A stretch of DNA of 27,759 nucleotides from NCBI GenBank assembly GCA_016987375.1, contig PJRA01000473.1, positions 858,022 to 885,780 on the forward strand, written 5' to 3'. The notes below the pieces were generated by a model that was not told the DNA's origin, made no database searches, and saw nothing but the letters and a program-made list of their open reading frames with translations. Shown here piece after piece: positions 10,072 through 19,788 of the stretch (positions within the stretch are counted from its first letter, which is position 1; each line of letters opens with the position of its first letter). The translations under genes were made by a program, and so were the position numbers. This DNA comes from Brachionus koreanus (taxonomy: Eukaryota; Rotifera; Eurotatoria; Ploima; Brachionidae).

Positions 10072-10581
10072 AAGAAATTAGGATGAAGTTGAATAAAACA
10101 TAAAAAATGTTAATAAAACATATAAAAAGAGAACTTCACATAAAGAAAATTTTATTTTCAAAATCTGTGAATAAAAACATAAATCAATTTTTAATTCCAG
10201 TGAATAAAACATAAAAAAAAATTACAATATTTTTTAAAATTTTACAAAAGAGTTACAAAAACATATTAAAATTTGTTTAAAAAAGGGTTCAAGTCAGTCT
10301 TTCTCATACCAGGGACCAGCTTTTCTTTTTTAGAAAATTATATTAAATTATAAAATTATATAAAAAATTATATTCTTAACTCAAAAAAATTATTAATGTT
10401 TTAGTCACTGTTTTAAAAAAATAAAAGATAGTATATGTTTTAGTAACTGAAAATAGAAATTATTTCAAATTTTATGTTTCAATTCTCTCTTTAGCAAAAT
10501 TAAAAATAGTTTTTTTTGTTTATGTTTTATTTTTTTAGATTCACTTTTTTTATGTTTTTTTCAACTCCCTCCAAGAAATTA
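10072..10581. repeat. 9-bp target site duplication AAGAAATTA flanking a TIR element
   Basis: AAGAAATTA occurs at 10072-10080 and again at 10573-10581, exactly outside the inverted repeats of the element at 10081-10572. CC precedes the motif on both sides, so the duplication could be read as 11 bp with slightly shorter terminal repeats. Confidence 0.75.
10081..10572. mobile_element. 492-bp non-autonomous TIR element with 9-bp duplication (Mutator-like?)
   Basis: The left end GGATGAAGTTGAATAAAACA and the reverse complement of the right end GGAGGGAGTTGAAAAAAACA match over about 27 bases with three mismatches. The inside is AT-rich with repeats of GTGAATAAAACATAAA and no reading frame. A perfect 9-bp direct repeat flanks it. 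Nine-base duplications are typical of Mutator-like elements; hAT would give 8. Superfamily assignment is inference, since no transposase is present. Confidence 0.7.
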
Positions 10582-10782
10582 TTAAAGGTTACTAGTTGGG
10601 CAAATTCAATCTCTTGATCATAATATTTTTTCATTGCTTTCATTAGCATTTGTAATTTCAAATAATTTCAATAATTTCTTAATTTAGAGAGAATACAAAA
10701 GAATCCTTATTTATTTTTGACATTAAATTATAGCAAATTCAAAAAAGTTTTTTTAAGTTGTCAGTGGATCCCTATAAGTAAG

Positions 10783-10885
10783 GGTCGGTCTTTAGGACTG
10801 CTTCTATTTTTAAATATTTAAAATGATCTTTCAAATATTGTGAAAACTAATTGTGAAAAGTGTGCTGAAGATACCAAATTTAATA
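10783..10885 (+). pseudogene. CR1/L2-like reverse transcriptase scrap
   Basis: The plus strand reads a degraded QGSVLGPLLF..NDL block (GRSLGLLLFLNI*NDLSNIV), then CEKCAEDTKF in place of the catalytic FADDTK box. It carries a stop and lacks the first catalytic Asp. It is too short to place in a named family. It could be the 5' part of the element whose 3' part is at 11648-12259. Confidence 0.6.
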
Positions 10886-11035
10886 CCAAATGCCTAATAT
10901 TGCATACTGGTTCAAAAAATCAATTTCAGTATATTTTTACACCTACTACTTTTACTTAGTTTCCAACATATTAAAAAAACATGAAATTCCAATTCAGTTT
11001 TCAAATTATAAAAACATTTTATTTTCTTTAGATTC

Positions 11036-11045
11036 AAAAAAAAAA
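11036..11045 (-). terminator. Pol III oligo-T terminator of tRNA-Ser
   Basis: A run of ten T on the minus strand begins three bases after the discriminator base of the tRNA. This is the usual RNA polymerase III stop and supports the tRNA being a functional transcription unit. Confidence 0.8.
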
Positions 11046-11047
11046 TT

Positions 11048-11129
11048 CGACGAGGAAGGGATTCGAACCCTCGCGTGCAAAACACAATGGATTAGCAGTC
11101 CATCGCCTTAACCACTCGGCCACCTCGTC
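11048..11129 (-). tRNA. tRNA-Ser (anticodon GCT)
   Basis: The 82-nt gene folds as a class II tRNA. Its acceptor is GACGAGG (from 11129) paired with CCTCGTC (to 11049), with discriminator G at 11048. The D-arm/A-box is TGGCCGAGTGG. The anticodon stem GGA/TCC surrounds the loop CTGCTAA, with anticodon GCT at 11096-11094. A long variable arm and the T-arm/B-box GGTTCGAATCC follow. There is no intron. An oligo-T tract follows directly. Sequence conservation is high for a serine tRNA reading AGC/AGU, so this is most likely a working gene, although transposon fragments lie on both sides. Confidence 0.97.
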
Positions 11130-11171
11130 TTATTGCTTTGTCTCATGCTCAAATTTCTATCAAGTTATTAA

Positions 11172-11357
11172 AGCTAGAAAGCCCGAGGGGTTTTTAAAAA
11201 AATTGAAACTTAAAAATTTTTTAATTGAAATAAAATATCTTAGAAAAGCTTTTAAAAACTAAGCATTTTGTTTTTAAATTTTTGAAAAAAATATATTTAA
11301 TTTATCTGCATAACAAAATTTGAAATTTTTATTAATTATCAGCCAAGCTTTTTAGTG
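11172..11357. mobile_element. piggyBac-type MITE, older copy (186 bp)
   Basis: After TTAA (11168-11171) it starts AGCTAGAAAGCCCGAGG and ends CCAAGCTTTTTAGTG followed by TTTA, a decayed TTAA. The same terminal sequence and an alignable AT-rich interior are found in the copy at 12438-12652. It has no coding capacity. The more diverged ends and the damaged right-hand target site suggest it is the older of the two. Confidence 0.7.
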
Positions 11358-11647
11358 TTTAGACTAAAATTTGGGGTACCAAGCTATTTGTTTTTATTTT
11401 TTAAGTATGATTGAAAAAATCGAACTTTTACAGCTCAATTAAATTCTTCTTTAAGATTACTTAATCTATTTTTTTCTCAAAGTTGAGATATATTTTACTA
11501 AAAGAGTAAATTATAACTATCCGACTGCGATCGGAAAATACATTTAAAATGAAATAATGTTGTTGTTATTTTTTTTTGAATGTATTTTTAATTTAAAAAA
11601 AAATATGTCTGAGAGGCAAAAATTAAAATTATACGAAAATAAATAAA

Positions 11648-12259
11648 GATATTGGAATTGTTTGGCAAAATAATCTTAAATGGAGAGAAAATATCAATAT
11701 CGTTGTTCTAAGGTATTTATGAAACTTTTAGAATGTGTGCAAATGCTCGAACGTTCAAATTCCTGTTAACAACATTTGTAAGGTCTCATTTAGAATATGC
11801 TGTACCGGTTTAGAACTCTCTAGATAAAAAGGATATGCAAAATGATTATAAAAGTACAAGAAAGAGCAACATGAATGGTTCTTTAACTGAAATACCTAAA
11901 TTTCGCTGAATTGCTTCTAAATCTAGGTCACAGTCCTGTGGAAGAAAGAAGAAAAACAGGATACATGATTCAAATGAACAAAATTTTATAAAATTTTAAC
12001 AAAATTGACCTCTGCTCTATGAACAAAAGTTGTAATAAAAATTGTGCACAAAATTTGGGGCCTACAGATACAGTCTCACAGAGAAGAAAAGCGAGTATAC
12101 GTTTAAATAAAAGAGTTTTTTAGAAATGGCATGGTACGCGAAACATTCTTTACGAACAGTGTTTTAGATGATTGGAACAAGTTGAGTAGTGAAGTAATTG
12201 AAGCAAAGACTGTAAATGGTTTTGAAGCAAAGAAAAGCTTTTCAAAGTGTAAGAAATAA
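11648..12259 (+). pseudogene. CR1/L2-like retrotransposon, 3' RT region
   Basis: Read with several frame changes, it gives KDIGIVWQNNLKW, then FVRSHLEYAVPV, KVQERAT, NLGHSPVEERRKTGYMIQMN, and near the end FFTNSVLDDWNKLSSEVI. These are, in order, the conserved post-catalytic blocks of CR1/L2 elements. Stops occur within (for example after YAVPV). The terminal frame closes near 12259. Neither a 5' part nor a target duplication was seen next to it. The tRNA-Ser gene and a MITE separate it from the RT scrap at 10783-10885. Confidence 0.8.
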
Positions 12260-12437
12260 GCTTATTCTTCTCAATTACGCTTAGTAAGTTATTCAATTCA
12301 CCGTAGCTCAACAATAATGAAAAAAATAATTACACTAGTAATGCATAAAAACAAAAAACAAAAATATCAAGCTTTTTTCATTAGATTTGGTAATCAATAT
12401 TAGATTTTTGAAATGTTTTAAAAAAATTCATTTTTAA

Positions 12438-12652
12438 CACTAGAACGCCCGAGGTGTTTTTTAGACCCCTTTTTAAAAAATTAAAACTTTGATTTTATCA
12501 CATATAAATAAAATTTTAAAGAATGATCTTTATTAGCTAAAAATATTGATTGTAATTTTTTAGAAAATTAATAAATTTTCAAAGAAAATGTTTAATTTAT
12601 CTTTATAACTTTATTTGAAATTTTTATGAGAAATCAGCCGGGCTTTCTAGTG
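12438..12652. mobile_element. piggyBac-type MITE, well-preserved copy (215 bp)
   Basis: It is bounded by perfect TTAA duplications (12434-12437 and 12653-12656). The left end is CACTAGAACGCCCGAGG and the right end is CCGGGCTTTCTAGTG, giving the inverted repeat CACTAGAA.GCCCG. It has no reading frame. The first eight bases equal those of the piggyBac element at 20957-22929, which makes piggyBac mobilisation likely. Confidence 0.85.
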
Positions 12653-12765
12653 TTAAATAAAATTTATTTTTTGTCAATTCTATTTTGTTTTTATCTAAAA
12701 ATATAAATTAGAAAAACAAATCATGAAGTATTTAAGAGACAAATAAAGCAAATATTTTTTTTTCC

Positions 12766-13270
12766 TTATTTACTCCTTGTTGAGCATAGGGTCATTACTT
12801 TTGTTTTCCACTCAAGTCGATCTTTCGCCTTCACCCTTGCTTCTCCCCATGTCATTCCCATTTCGGTGAGCTCCTTCATGATTGTTGACCTCCATGTTAC
12901 NNNNNNNNNNNNNAGTGTATTCCCAGAATCCTTCGCAGGCTTCCAGTATGGAAGGTATTCAGACTTCTTTTATCAGATCCACACATTCTCCAACATTCAC
13001 TTTCGTACATCAGTATTGCTTTTACTACAGAATTTTAGAGTTTGAGTTTTGTTTCATTGCTATAGCTGGTTGATTTCCAAGCAAAGGTAATCTTTGCTTT
13101 AGCGAGTCTTTTCTTAATGTCTCTTTGTGCTCTCATTGTTGTACTAATGGTGCTTCGTAAGTATGTAAATTCGTTTACACACTCGACTTGTGAATCATCA
13201 ATGGTGATCGTGGTGTCCAATTTAGTGTTTATGCACATTTCTCTGTATAGGTGGAACAATGTTTCAGCAC
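12766..13270 (-). pseudogene. RTE-like RT C-terminus (3' part of the inverted LINE)
   Basis: The minus strand reads ECVNEFTYLRSTIS, then SNETKLKL, a stop, SVVKAILMYESECWRM and HTGSLRRILGIH. The N gap follows, then WRSTIMKELTEMGMTWGEAR and DRLEWKTKVMTLCSTRS, ending at TAA (12766-12768). These are the YLGS.I, LYGSE.W, LR.ILGI and TWgea...dR..W blocks of RTE-like RT C-termini in the right order. About 60 residues expected between ILGIH and the TW block are absent at the gap. Confidence 0.85.
12901..12913. other. Assembly gap (13 N)
   Basis: A run of 13 undetermined bases lies within the minus-strand RT C-terminus. The protein before and after is the same family but skips roughly 60 residues. 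The true missing sequence is therefore probably near 180 bases rather than 13, unless the copy carried a deletion here. Confidence 0.8.
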
Positions 13271-13284
13271 AAAAATATACACAA

Positions 13285-14310
13285 ATTTAATTAATTAATC
13301 AGAGAAATGCAGCAGAGAAATACAATTTTGGAAGCTTAGCAGATCCCAAACGCAAAACAGAATACATTATCAAGCTTAAAAGGAGCCTACAAAAATTTGA
13401 ACACTATAAGGATACGGATATTCAGAAAAGATGGTTGGAAATTCGTAAAGCCTACTGCAAAACAGCGGAAGAGGCTCTCGGATTTCTAAAGCATGAAAGA
13501 AAAAGATTGATATCGGATGAGACATGGGCCTAATAGCTGAGAGAGGGGAAATTAAGTCAAAAATGCTTCAAGCAAAATCTGACCGAATTCGGGAGAAAAT
13601 GGAAGCATCATATAGTTTAAAAAATAGGCTTGTGAAAAAAGGAGCAAGACGGGACAAAAGAAATTATTTAAACCAGTGTGCCAGCGAAGCAGAAAAAGCC
13701 AGCTCAAAGGGAGACCTACAGATGCTTCACGAGATCACTAATGCAATATGTGGTAACTTTCAGAGAAGAACAAGCTTGGTAAGTTCGGTATTGACGGGAT
13801 AACAGCAGAAATTTTGAAAGTTGATGGTAGGATCACAATAGGGGTACTACACGATCTCTTCAGCAGAATATGGCGATAAGAAATTATACCAGAGGACTGG
13901 TCAAAAGACCTGATAGTCAAACTTCCAAAGAAAGGCAACAAATGATCTCTGATAATTGGAGAGGAATAACACTGCTACCAATAGCAAGCAAGGCGTTCTT
14001 CAGCATAATTCTGGAAAGAATCAGAATCTCTTTGGATGTTACACTCAGAGAAGAACAAGCAGGATTTAGAAGAGGGATAGGATGCACAGACCAGATATTT
14101 GCACTTACTATTCTTAATAGTGATTGATTATGTAATGAAGAAAACAACTGTAAATTCCAGGGGTATACAATGAGGTTTAACAACCAAACTTGAAGACTTA
14201 GACTTTGCGGATGATCTGGAGTTAATATCTAGTACAGAAGAACATATGCATATGAAAAGACAAGATTTGGTGAACAACGCTAAACCAACTGGACTCGAGA
14301 TAAATGACCG
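13285..14310 (+). pseudogene. RTE-like RT core and linker (inverted 5' part of the LINE)
   Basis: Plus strand with frame changes. It reads ADPKRKTEYIIKLKRSLQKF and RKRLISDETW (linker before RT), then QMLHEITNAICG, FGIDGITAEILK, IIPEDWSKDLIVKLPKKG, NWRGITLLPIASKAF, LREEQAGFRRGIGCTDQIFA, and then LDFADDLELIS. The palm-domain fragment between TDQIFA and GLTTKLEDLDFADD is largely deleted, which removes the first catalytic Asp block. It ends GLEIND at the target duplication. It is not functional. Confidence 0.85.
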
Positions 14311-14339
14311 AAGCAAATATTGGTAGCCTCTAATCTCGA

Positions 14340-14885
14340 TTTTATTAAATAGATAGTAGTAGTAAAAGTAAAAAATACTGCGACCCAATAAAGGGTTAAG
14401 CTTTTACAAGCTATTACAGTAAATAATTCCATTTAAGCCATTTATCCAGTCTAGATTAAAAAACATTTCTAGCTTTAAAAACTATTTCTTCAGAAAGGCT
14501 ATTCCAAATTTTAACAACATGATCTGTCAAAAAATGATAACGATGCATACAATTTTTGACATCTTCTCTTACCATGCATTTTGTGTGTTTTCTCAAATTG
14601 TATACTTGATTGGGAGAAAAGTTCATTTCATTAGTAAGCAATAACACATTCATAGCCATTTATTATCATATAGATCTGAATTAAATCACCCCTCATTCTT
14701 CTAATTTTGAGGTCAGTTAAATCTAGCAATTCAAGTCTTTTGTCATATTCGTAATTACGAAGGAAAGGAATGATTTTTGTTGCTCTTCTCTGAACTTTTT
14801 CAAGTTCACTGATTTCTTTTTCTAAATGAGCATTAAGAACTTATTGCAAACTGTAAGTGAGAACGTACAAAGTGGTGAGGTAAAT
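14340..14885 (-). pseudogene. CR1/L2-like retrotransposon, 3' end
   Basis: Minus strand: LQFAISS, then LEKEISELEKVQRRATKIIP, KRLELLDLTDLKIRRMRGDL and IQIYMIINGY. After a frame change, NEMNFSPNQVYNLRKHTKCM and FLTDHVVKIWNSLSEEIV follow, and the frame ends near 14456. The distal end reads GGGTCGCAGTA and then TACTTTTACTACTACTATC. This closely resembles the 3' end of the copy at 25510-26545, so both belong to one family with a TAC-rich tail. It is dead through stops and 5' truncation. Confidence 0.85.
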
Positions 14886-16352
14886 TAAAGAAATAACATA
14901 AAAATTTATTTTAAAATAGACTATTATTAGTTCAAAAAAAGACAAAAGATATTTAATTTCTAAAATTAATTAAATTTTTAGATACATTTATTGCAATATA
15001 ATGATTGATTTGGTTTTAGTCATTTAGGCCAATAATCTCCAAATATCCGCTTTTCACATTTTTCACTAGAAATCCATCAATCCATTTTGGTCATTGTCCA
15101 AGTGAAAAAAGTATCTGCTGTTAATTTTATCATGCAATTGAATTTTGAAAGAATTAGTTTTACTATGACTACCAGGTACTTAGGCTTTTGAACAAGTTGA
15201 TTTATTGCTATAAGTAAATTTAACAGTTAACTAAAATAATTAGATAAAAAACGATTTTAACATATTATTGGAATTTTTTATTTTAATTTTATGTTCTGTT
15301 TTTAATATGAATTTTTGCTTGTTCAATAATCTATTTGTGAAAGTTACCCTTTCGTGGTCTTTCTTCGAAATACATCATTTTCTTTATGCTCATACAACAG
15401 CTATTTATTTTTAAATTATGTGTTTTTTAAGCTCTTTTTCAGCCTTGTCAGCATCAATAACTTTACCGGTTATCTAATACTCTTGCGAATCTATATCCAT
15501 AACATTCAAAATCTGCTATTTATTCACATGTAATCACATTTGAAACTTGGAATTTTTCAAAATATAAAAAATAAAACTTAATATTTTCTAAGTGTTGAAC
15601 TTTTTTATTTTTTAAAATCAAAATTCTTGGCCACTCCAATGAAATTTTTCATGTAAATGTCTCAACAAGTAAAAAAATTAGTACTTTCTCAAATTCGTGC
15701 TTAATTCACATAATTTAGATCAAATGCACTTTTAGAGTTTCAAACTCGTATAGCTTACCTTTAATCTGGTTAACACAAAAATAATCCTGTTCTAAATTTC
15801 TGATAAATTTTAATTTAAATTTTAACCTATTTTTGCTTATTTTATCTTTTGAATGAAGTACGGCACTTAGAAGTAATTTTTTTTCGAAACCGGTTAAATT
15901 CAATTAACTCGAAAGGTGTCAAAAAAAAATCACCAATGACGCATACTAGCTCCCTCTTACACTCAATCACACCATAAAATAATATGCTGGCAAATTAATA
16001 CAAAAATTTCTAAAAATAGAATAAAATTTAAATAACTTGTCATTAGCTCAAATGAGAAAAAAAAATCCAAAATTGTGCTTATTATGAATAAATTTACTTT
16101 TTTAACTCTTTATTTTTCTTTCTAAAATAAACAAAATTAAAAAAGCATATTTTAAAATTTAAATCAAGACAAACACACTTTGTTAAAAAATAATAAAATG
16201 TTTCAAATGAATATGTTGTTTGAAACTCGATCAAATTTTTCTCAAATCAAATTTTAGATAGTTTTTATTTTTTTTTTGCTAATTCTTAAATAAAAAACTA
16301 CTAAAATTTTTTTTTTTGTTTATAAAAAAAAATTGAAATTTTTTTTGAAGCT
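14886..16352. other. Long AT-rich intergenic stretch before the nuclear receptor
   Basis: No gene, RNA or transposon end could be recognised. Short frames here (for example 15715-15903 on the minus strand) have AT-driven composition and no motif. The last 100 bases are A/T homopolymer-rich and presumably contain the receptor's promoter or 5' untranslated region. Confidence 0.45.
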
Positions 16353-17682
16353 ATGCTATTAAATGAAAAAATTCTTATTGCCACATTGTCACATGAGAAC
16401 TATCTGAACCAAAAAAGAGCCAAGAATTTTAAATACGAGGCTGTTTTTAACTTTGGAAAATGCAAAATTTGCTGCGACAAAGCCACTGGCATTCACTATG
16501 GTGTCGCTTCTTGTGAAGGATGCAAAGTAAAGTAAAATCGGCAAATAAATTTAAGTATTTTTATTTTGTGTCCAAGGGATTTTTTAAGCGAAGTTTGTCC
16601 AAACACAAATACTATGTTTGTCGAGAAGAGAAAAATTGTAAAATGTTTCCTAAAGGGAGAAAAAAATGTAAATATTGCCGGTGGAAATTGTGTGTGAGCT
16701 CAGGCATGTCGCTTCTGGATGTTCGGATCGGTCGGATCCCCAATCATCTCAAAGAGATTAAACAAAAAAAGGAACAGACAATAAAAGACCAGTGTTCCAT
16801 ACGCCTATGGCTACAGCACTTTCTAAGCAAGACCAAACTGCACCGGTACAACCTCACCACTGATAAAATTCTACCAATTTTTGATCAATGCACTTCGGAC
16901 TCGTCCAGCGAAAATCAACTAATCATTCTCTGTCTTTTAAGAGACAAAACACTTCAAGTTTTCAAAGAACAAACAAAAGATACCGAAATGAGTGATCTAT
17001 TATCAAATAGTCAAGTAGATCAGATGCAAAATGAATTTATCAATGATTTAAAAAAAAAGTATCTTGCTCATTTGGCCATGCATGTTCAGAGTATTTTTAG
17101 CATAGTGTATGAATTGCCCGGATTTAAAAATATAAGCAAACATGATCTCAAATTTGTGATCAGTGAGGGCTTTTTTTCTACTCTAATCGCGAAAACTATA
17201 AAATTGTTTAGAAATGAAAACATTTTTTATATGCTTGATGAAAAAACAGTATTAAATAGTAATTTATTCGAGTTAATAACTAGCAAATTAGTCAAAGATT
17301 TAGTCTTTGAATTCTATACCGGTCTATCAGAGCTTAAATTAACAGATCAAGAGTATGCCTTGATGATACCCATTTTTTTGAGCAAATTTAGTAAGACTAA
17401 GTCAAAAGAGAAAAATGTTTATTTTAGTTTATTTTAGACTTTAGTGAAAATATGAAGGAGCCCCAACTGCTAATAACACTTGGGGAGTATTATACTAAAG
17501 CGTTGGTGTACGAGTTCTCACTAAATAATAGAAACAGAGAATTTCTTGAAAAGTTTGCAAAGGTAAATTTGGTGGATTACTTTTATAAAATCCAATTAAT
17601 TAAAAATTAATTTATTTAGATTGTTTCTTTGGCTCCAAAAATTAACTTAGCATTCAAAGAATTGAAAATTTCAATAAATTAA
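16353..17682 (+). CDS. Nuclear receptor (NR1-like DNA-binding domain, divergent ligand-binding domain)
   Basis: Exons 16353-16526, 16577-17390, 17438-17562 and 17620-17682 join in frame to 391 residues; introns are GTAAAG...CCAAG, GTAAGA...TTTAG and GTAAAT...TTTAG. The ATG is the first in frame after an upstream stop. Finger 1 uses Cys37, 40, 54 and 57, with P-box EGCKG split by a phase-0 intron between CEGCK and GFFKR. Finger 2 is C-x5-C-x9-C-x2-C. GMSLLDVRIGRIP follows, the C-terminal extension typical of NR1 (E75/E78/Rev-erb/HR3 side). The ligand-binding domain has ELPGFKNISKHDLKFVISEG (helix 3-5 signature) and ends in NLAFKELKI, a possible weak AF-2 helix. EGCKG implies binding to AGGTCA-type half-sites. 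The second finger is unusually Lys-rich and the receptor could not be assigned to a known subfamily. Expected in the nucleus as a transcription factor; ligand unknown. Confidence 0.9.
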
Positions 17683-18820
17683 ACAAATTTTTATTCTATT
17701 TGATTTTAGTATTTTATTTTTGAATAAGTTTCTATTTGTTAAAATTAAATTATTTAAAAAAAAAAAAAACTTGTCAGTATTTGACAAATTTAAATTATTT
17801 TTTTAATATAATGTCTAAATGTCAATTAATTTTCTTGAAAACCCACTATTTTGTTTATCAAATAAATTTCGGAAAGAATCGAAACCTTCAAAATAAATTT
17901 CTGATGTAATCAAATCTTCAAAAAGTGTTCTTCTAAACCCGGATAATTGAAGACGTTGATAGCAACCATTCAATGCATTTTAGGTTCTTTATCAAATAAG
18001 ATAAAGATCTAATGATTTATTTTAAATTTTAATTACTCTAATGAAAACGAATAATGAATTTTATTGCCAAAAAAGCTGAAAAAAATCTAGAAAATTTAAA
18101 TACAATTTTTATTTTATTATTTGAGATGTTAATATTGAAGTCAGACAAATAAATAAATTTTTTTTTGTAAATTTTTGTTTTTTTTTTTGTAATTAATTCC
18201 ATCGATGAACTGGTGGTGATCTTATGAATTGAATTGCTAATGAAATGAACATTTAAAAATAATGTTTCAAAGATATAAAAAAAAAGGATAATATTTAACT
18301 AAATTTAAAGCAAAACAAAAAAAATCTTTTTTTTTTTAAAAGGCGCTCATTGAAATAATAAATAATAATATAAAAAATAATTGTGAAAATAAAATTATGT
18401 TTTTTTAAATAAGATAAATTTGTTGTTATTATTAATATTAATATTTTATTAATAAATTTGCCGAGTATTGCTATTCAAAAATTTTAATTTTTTACAAATC
18501 GATTTAATTATTTAAAAGAAAAAAGTGTCACGAAAAAACACATTTAAAAAAAAAAAAAACTTAGCTTGTATGTGTTTGAATTTTAAATTTTTTAAATATT
18601 TATGTGCACATCAGTTTTTAAATGAAATCAAAAACTGTTTTCGATGCCTAGAAATAGAGTTAATGGGTAATTTAATGTTTGAACATAATTATGTGTTAAA
18701 TGAGTTTGTAAAATAAAAAATTATACATTTACGCAGTTTGCTTAAATAAATAATTTTAAGAAAGGTTGTAGAGTTTTTTAGGCTTGATGATCCTTATTTG
18801 AAAAATTAGATTTGATCAAA
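17683..18820. other. AT-rich spacer after the nuclear receptor
   Basis: It contains long A and T runs and scattered AATAAA hexamers, one of which must end the receptor transcript, but none can be singled out. The open stretch near 18525-18716 lacks an ATG and is preceded by a poly-A slippage tract; it shows no family motif. No RNA gene or transposon end was seen. Confidence 0.4.
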
Positions 18821-18889
18821 AATTTCACTTTTCTATAATTTCGATGATTGATTTTTTGCTACTTTTCTTTATTTTTATAAATAAATAAT

Positions 18890-19345
18890 AAAACGAAATC
18901 CAAGGATAAGGTGTTCTTATTATGAACAAAGGAAAAGACTCAAATACTTTACTACATTTTTGAGAAAAAGGAATCAATGACAAGGTAGCAATTAAAAAGT
19001 GGCGTAAGATGATTGATGAATCTCGATTCAAACCCCGACTGTATTCTAACCAGTCTAGTAAGCAGTGGAACAGAATTACTAGTCCTGACACATCTTTCAG
19101 TTAGTTCAAAATGTCGATTGGAAATAGCAAAAACTCAGCTGCCAAGATGATGACAAAGATGCCTGAATCAAAAAAGTCTGAATCGGTTTAATTTTTAGAA
19201 TGGGTTTTTGAGAAATAAAAATCTAGAAAACACATCTATTTAGATGTACCGCTACTAGCCTTATTTTTCCGCTCTCATCTTAAATAAATTCGAGGAGAAC
19301 TTCAGGCTGCTCAGAATGGAACTGTTAAAATAAGTTTATAGTTTT
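18890..19345 (+). other. Coding-like island, unidentified
   Basis: The plus strand has balanced composition and reads KKWRKMIDESRFKPRLY and QWNRITSPDTSF to a stop near 19101. An ATG-led stretch (near 19110) then reads MSIGNSKNSAAKMMTKMPES to about 19190, and RGELQAAQNGTVKI near 19295. The pieces are in different frames with no clear splice sites. They may be exons of a small gene or a decayed transposon. No family was recognised. Apart from the palindrome at 19789, 19346-20281 shows nothing further. Confidence 0.3.
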
Positions 19346-19788
19346 TAGTTAATAAGTTTTTAGGGAGAAACTATTGTTTTGAAATCTTAAATGTTTAAAA
19401 TATCACCTATTGAGTTAAATTCATACATCAATTGTCAATGACGTAATTAAAACCTAGTATGCTTCTCTATATTCCTCCATCAATCATGTTTCCTTGAATT
19501 TCATACATTTTTATTCAATTTTTATTAAATACAAGAACAAGAACAAATAAAATAAAATCTGATACATCCCTATCCCTTTTTATTCTTTATGTACTTTTTC
19601 ATCCATTAAATATTTAAAACAAGATTCTTTTATGAATACTTTAAGGACATTTATTGAATAAAATTACATCTAAGACCAGACAAATGCTTTTTGTACTTTA
19701 TTTTTCCAAGAAATGGTTCACTTAATTAGACCATTTTAAATTTAATAAGTTTTCATGCTTTAGATAAATTGATTTTAAGAAAATTCAT

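Larger units (their letters stand above)
12757..14310 (-). mobile_element. RTE-like LINE insertion with 5' inversion (twin priming)
   Basis: The 3' portion is on the minus strand (12757 to about 13270), ending in a TAA stop at 12766-12768, GG, and a poly-A tract. The remaining 5' portion (about 13285 to 14310) is on the plus strand. In element order, the plus piece ends at GLEIND and the minus piece begins just after it (TLFHLYREMC), so almost nothing is missing between them. This order, the single tail and the flanking 11-bp duplication are what twin-primed reverse transcription produces. The copy is truncated upstream of the RT linker, with no endonuclease domain visible. A 13-N gap interrupts the 3' part. 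Confidence 0.85.
12746..14321. repeat. 11-bp target duplication AAGCAAATATT of a LINE insertion
   Basis: AAGCAAATATT is found at 12746-12756 and 14311-14321 and brackets the inverted retrotransposon. On the minus strand the left copy directly follows the element's poly-A tail, so one or two A/T positions of the repeat are ambiguous. Confidence 0.8.

Noticed and set aside
10890..11111. Open frame covering the tRNA-Ser gene
   Set aside because: It runs through the antisense of the tRNA and AT-rich DNA; no protein motif.
15715..15903. 62-codon minus-strand frame in the intergenic stretch
   Set aside because: Composition is A/T-driven, with no motif and no splice partner.
18525..18716. Frame starting at a non-ATG codon with Cys residues
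   Set aside because: No ATG, poly-A tract inside, no recognisable zinc-binding spacing or family.
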